From Lachnospiraceae bacterium (GTDB lineage Bacteria; Bacillota; Clostridia; Lachnospirales; Lachnospiraceae): a stretch of 64,000 nucleotides of DNA. The translations under genes were made by a program, and so were the position numbers. A model generated the notes under the pieces. It worked only from the letters and a program-made list of their open reading frames with translations. It did no database searches and was not told the DNA's origin. Shown piece by piece: positions 63,809-64,000 of the stretch. How positions within the stretch are numbered: the stretch's first letter is position 1; each line of letters opens with the position of its first letter. The stretch lies in contig CAAGJU010000080.1 of the NCBI GenBank assembly GCA_900770225.1, positions 3,328 through 67,327 of the forward strand, in the 5' to 3' direction.

Positions 63809-63863
63809 ACCCGGTTGCGATTCGAAGAGCATATTCAATAAACCCCATATCATACAAGATGCC

Positions 63864-64000
63864 ACAGTACTGTATTAAGCCTGACTGCTCCATCGCTGCG
63901 CGATTCCCGCAGTCGGCACATGTATGCCCGACTTCGTCGGGCTGACGCGGCGTTCGCCTCACCGTATCACGCTTCGCGTGTACGGATGCGGCTCACTGCC
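63864..64000. repeat. Family A-type repeat, cut by the window end
   Basis: ACAGTACTGTATTAAGC is followed by hairpins; bases 63925-64000 match the inverse of about 37888-37963 with only a few differences. The upstream GCTCTTCGAATCGCA match at 63816-63830 suggests that a larger unit was shared, in a different order from the 37.8-kb copy. Confidence 0.7.

Overview
The window reads as chromosomal DNA of an anaerobic, fermentative member of the Bacillota, most likely a Clostridia/Lachnospiraceae-type gut bacterium. The evidence is strong purine-rich ribosome binding sites with frequent TTG and GTG starts, a moderately GC-rich sequence, a TPP riboswitch with a Firmicutes-style terminator, a hybrid cluster protein beside a DUF438/hemerythrin-like protein, ThiW, YitT and DUF45 proteins, a PocR-AraC regulator and a lipoprotein-anchored GH5 glucanase. 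The genus assignment is inference. No rRNA, tRNA, CRISPR array, prophage or intact insertion sequence was seen.

Layout. 0-9 kb: manganese exporter MntP, a MATE pump, a phosphohexomutase with an in-frame repeat, a cell-surface GH5 glucanase, a YgjP-type metalloprotease, YitT and a small membrane protein. 9-14.4 kb: two sodium symporters flanking an AT-richer HipA-like kinase, then a hotdog thioesterase. 14.8-20.8 kb: MetNIQ methionine importer, a GlcD-type 2-hydroxyacid oxidase and an aminotransferase, which together could rebuild methionine from its hydroxy or keto analogue. 20.8-22.1 kb: a decayed c-di-GMP gene. 22.5-27.7 kb: a leftward thiamin operon (thiM-thiE fusion, thiW, thiD, thiC) behind a TPP riboswitch. 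28-32 kb: two D-2-hydroxyacid dehydrogenases, an AEC carrier and exonuclease III. 32-37.7 kb: a leftward ABC-2 exporter plus NarL-type two-component module. 38-43 kb: adenine deaminase, an unknown membrane protein and an OpgB-like phosphoglycerol transferase. 43-46.8 kb: an EAL protein and a RelA/SpoT-domain protein. 47-50 kb: greA and a lysyl-tRNA synthetase fused to an HD domain. 50-57 kb: LysR and orphan HipB-like regulators, then a probable nitrosative-stress group (DUF438 protein, Crp/Fnr regulator, hcp) whose promoters share a TGTTGTnnnnACAACA palindrome. 57-63.8 kb: a diguanylate cyclase and a sugar locus (class II aldolase, PocR-AraC regulator, isomerase, FGGY kinase).

Two themes cut across the window. 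First, there are several families of dispersed palindromic intergenic repeats: family A has TACTGTATAAG ends, family B has CAGATGCTTCC ends, family C is an ACGAGATAAAA hairpin. Second, short tandem duplications are unusually common. Outside genes their periods are 19, 26, 32, 36, 43 and 44 bp. Inside genes the clearest arrays are exact multiples of three (33 or 36 bp), so they lengthen linkers without breaking the frame. The strongest candidates for unusual biology are the LysRS-HD fusion, the shared operator linking hcp to its neighbours, the collapsed GGDEF/EAL gene and the orphan HipA-like kinase.
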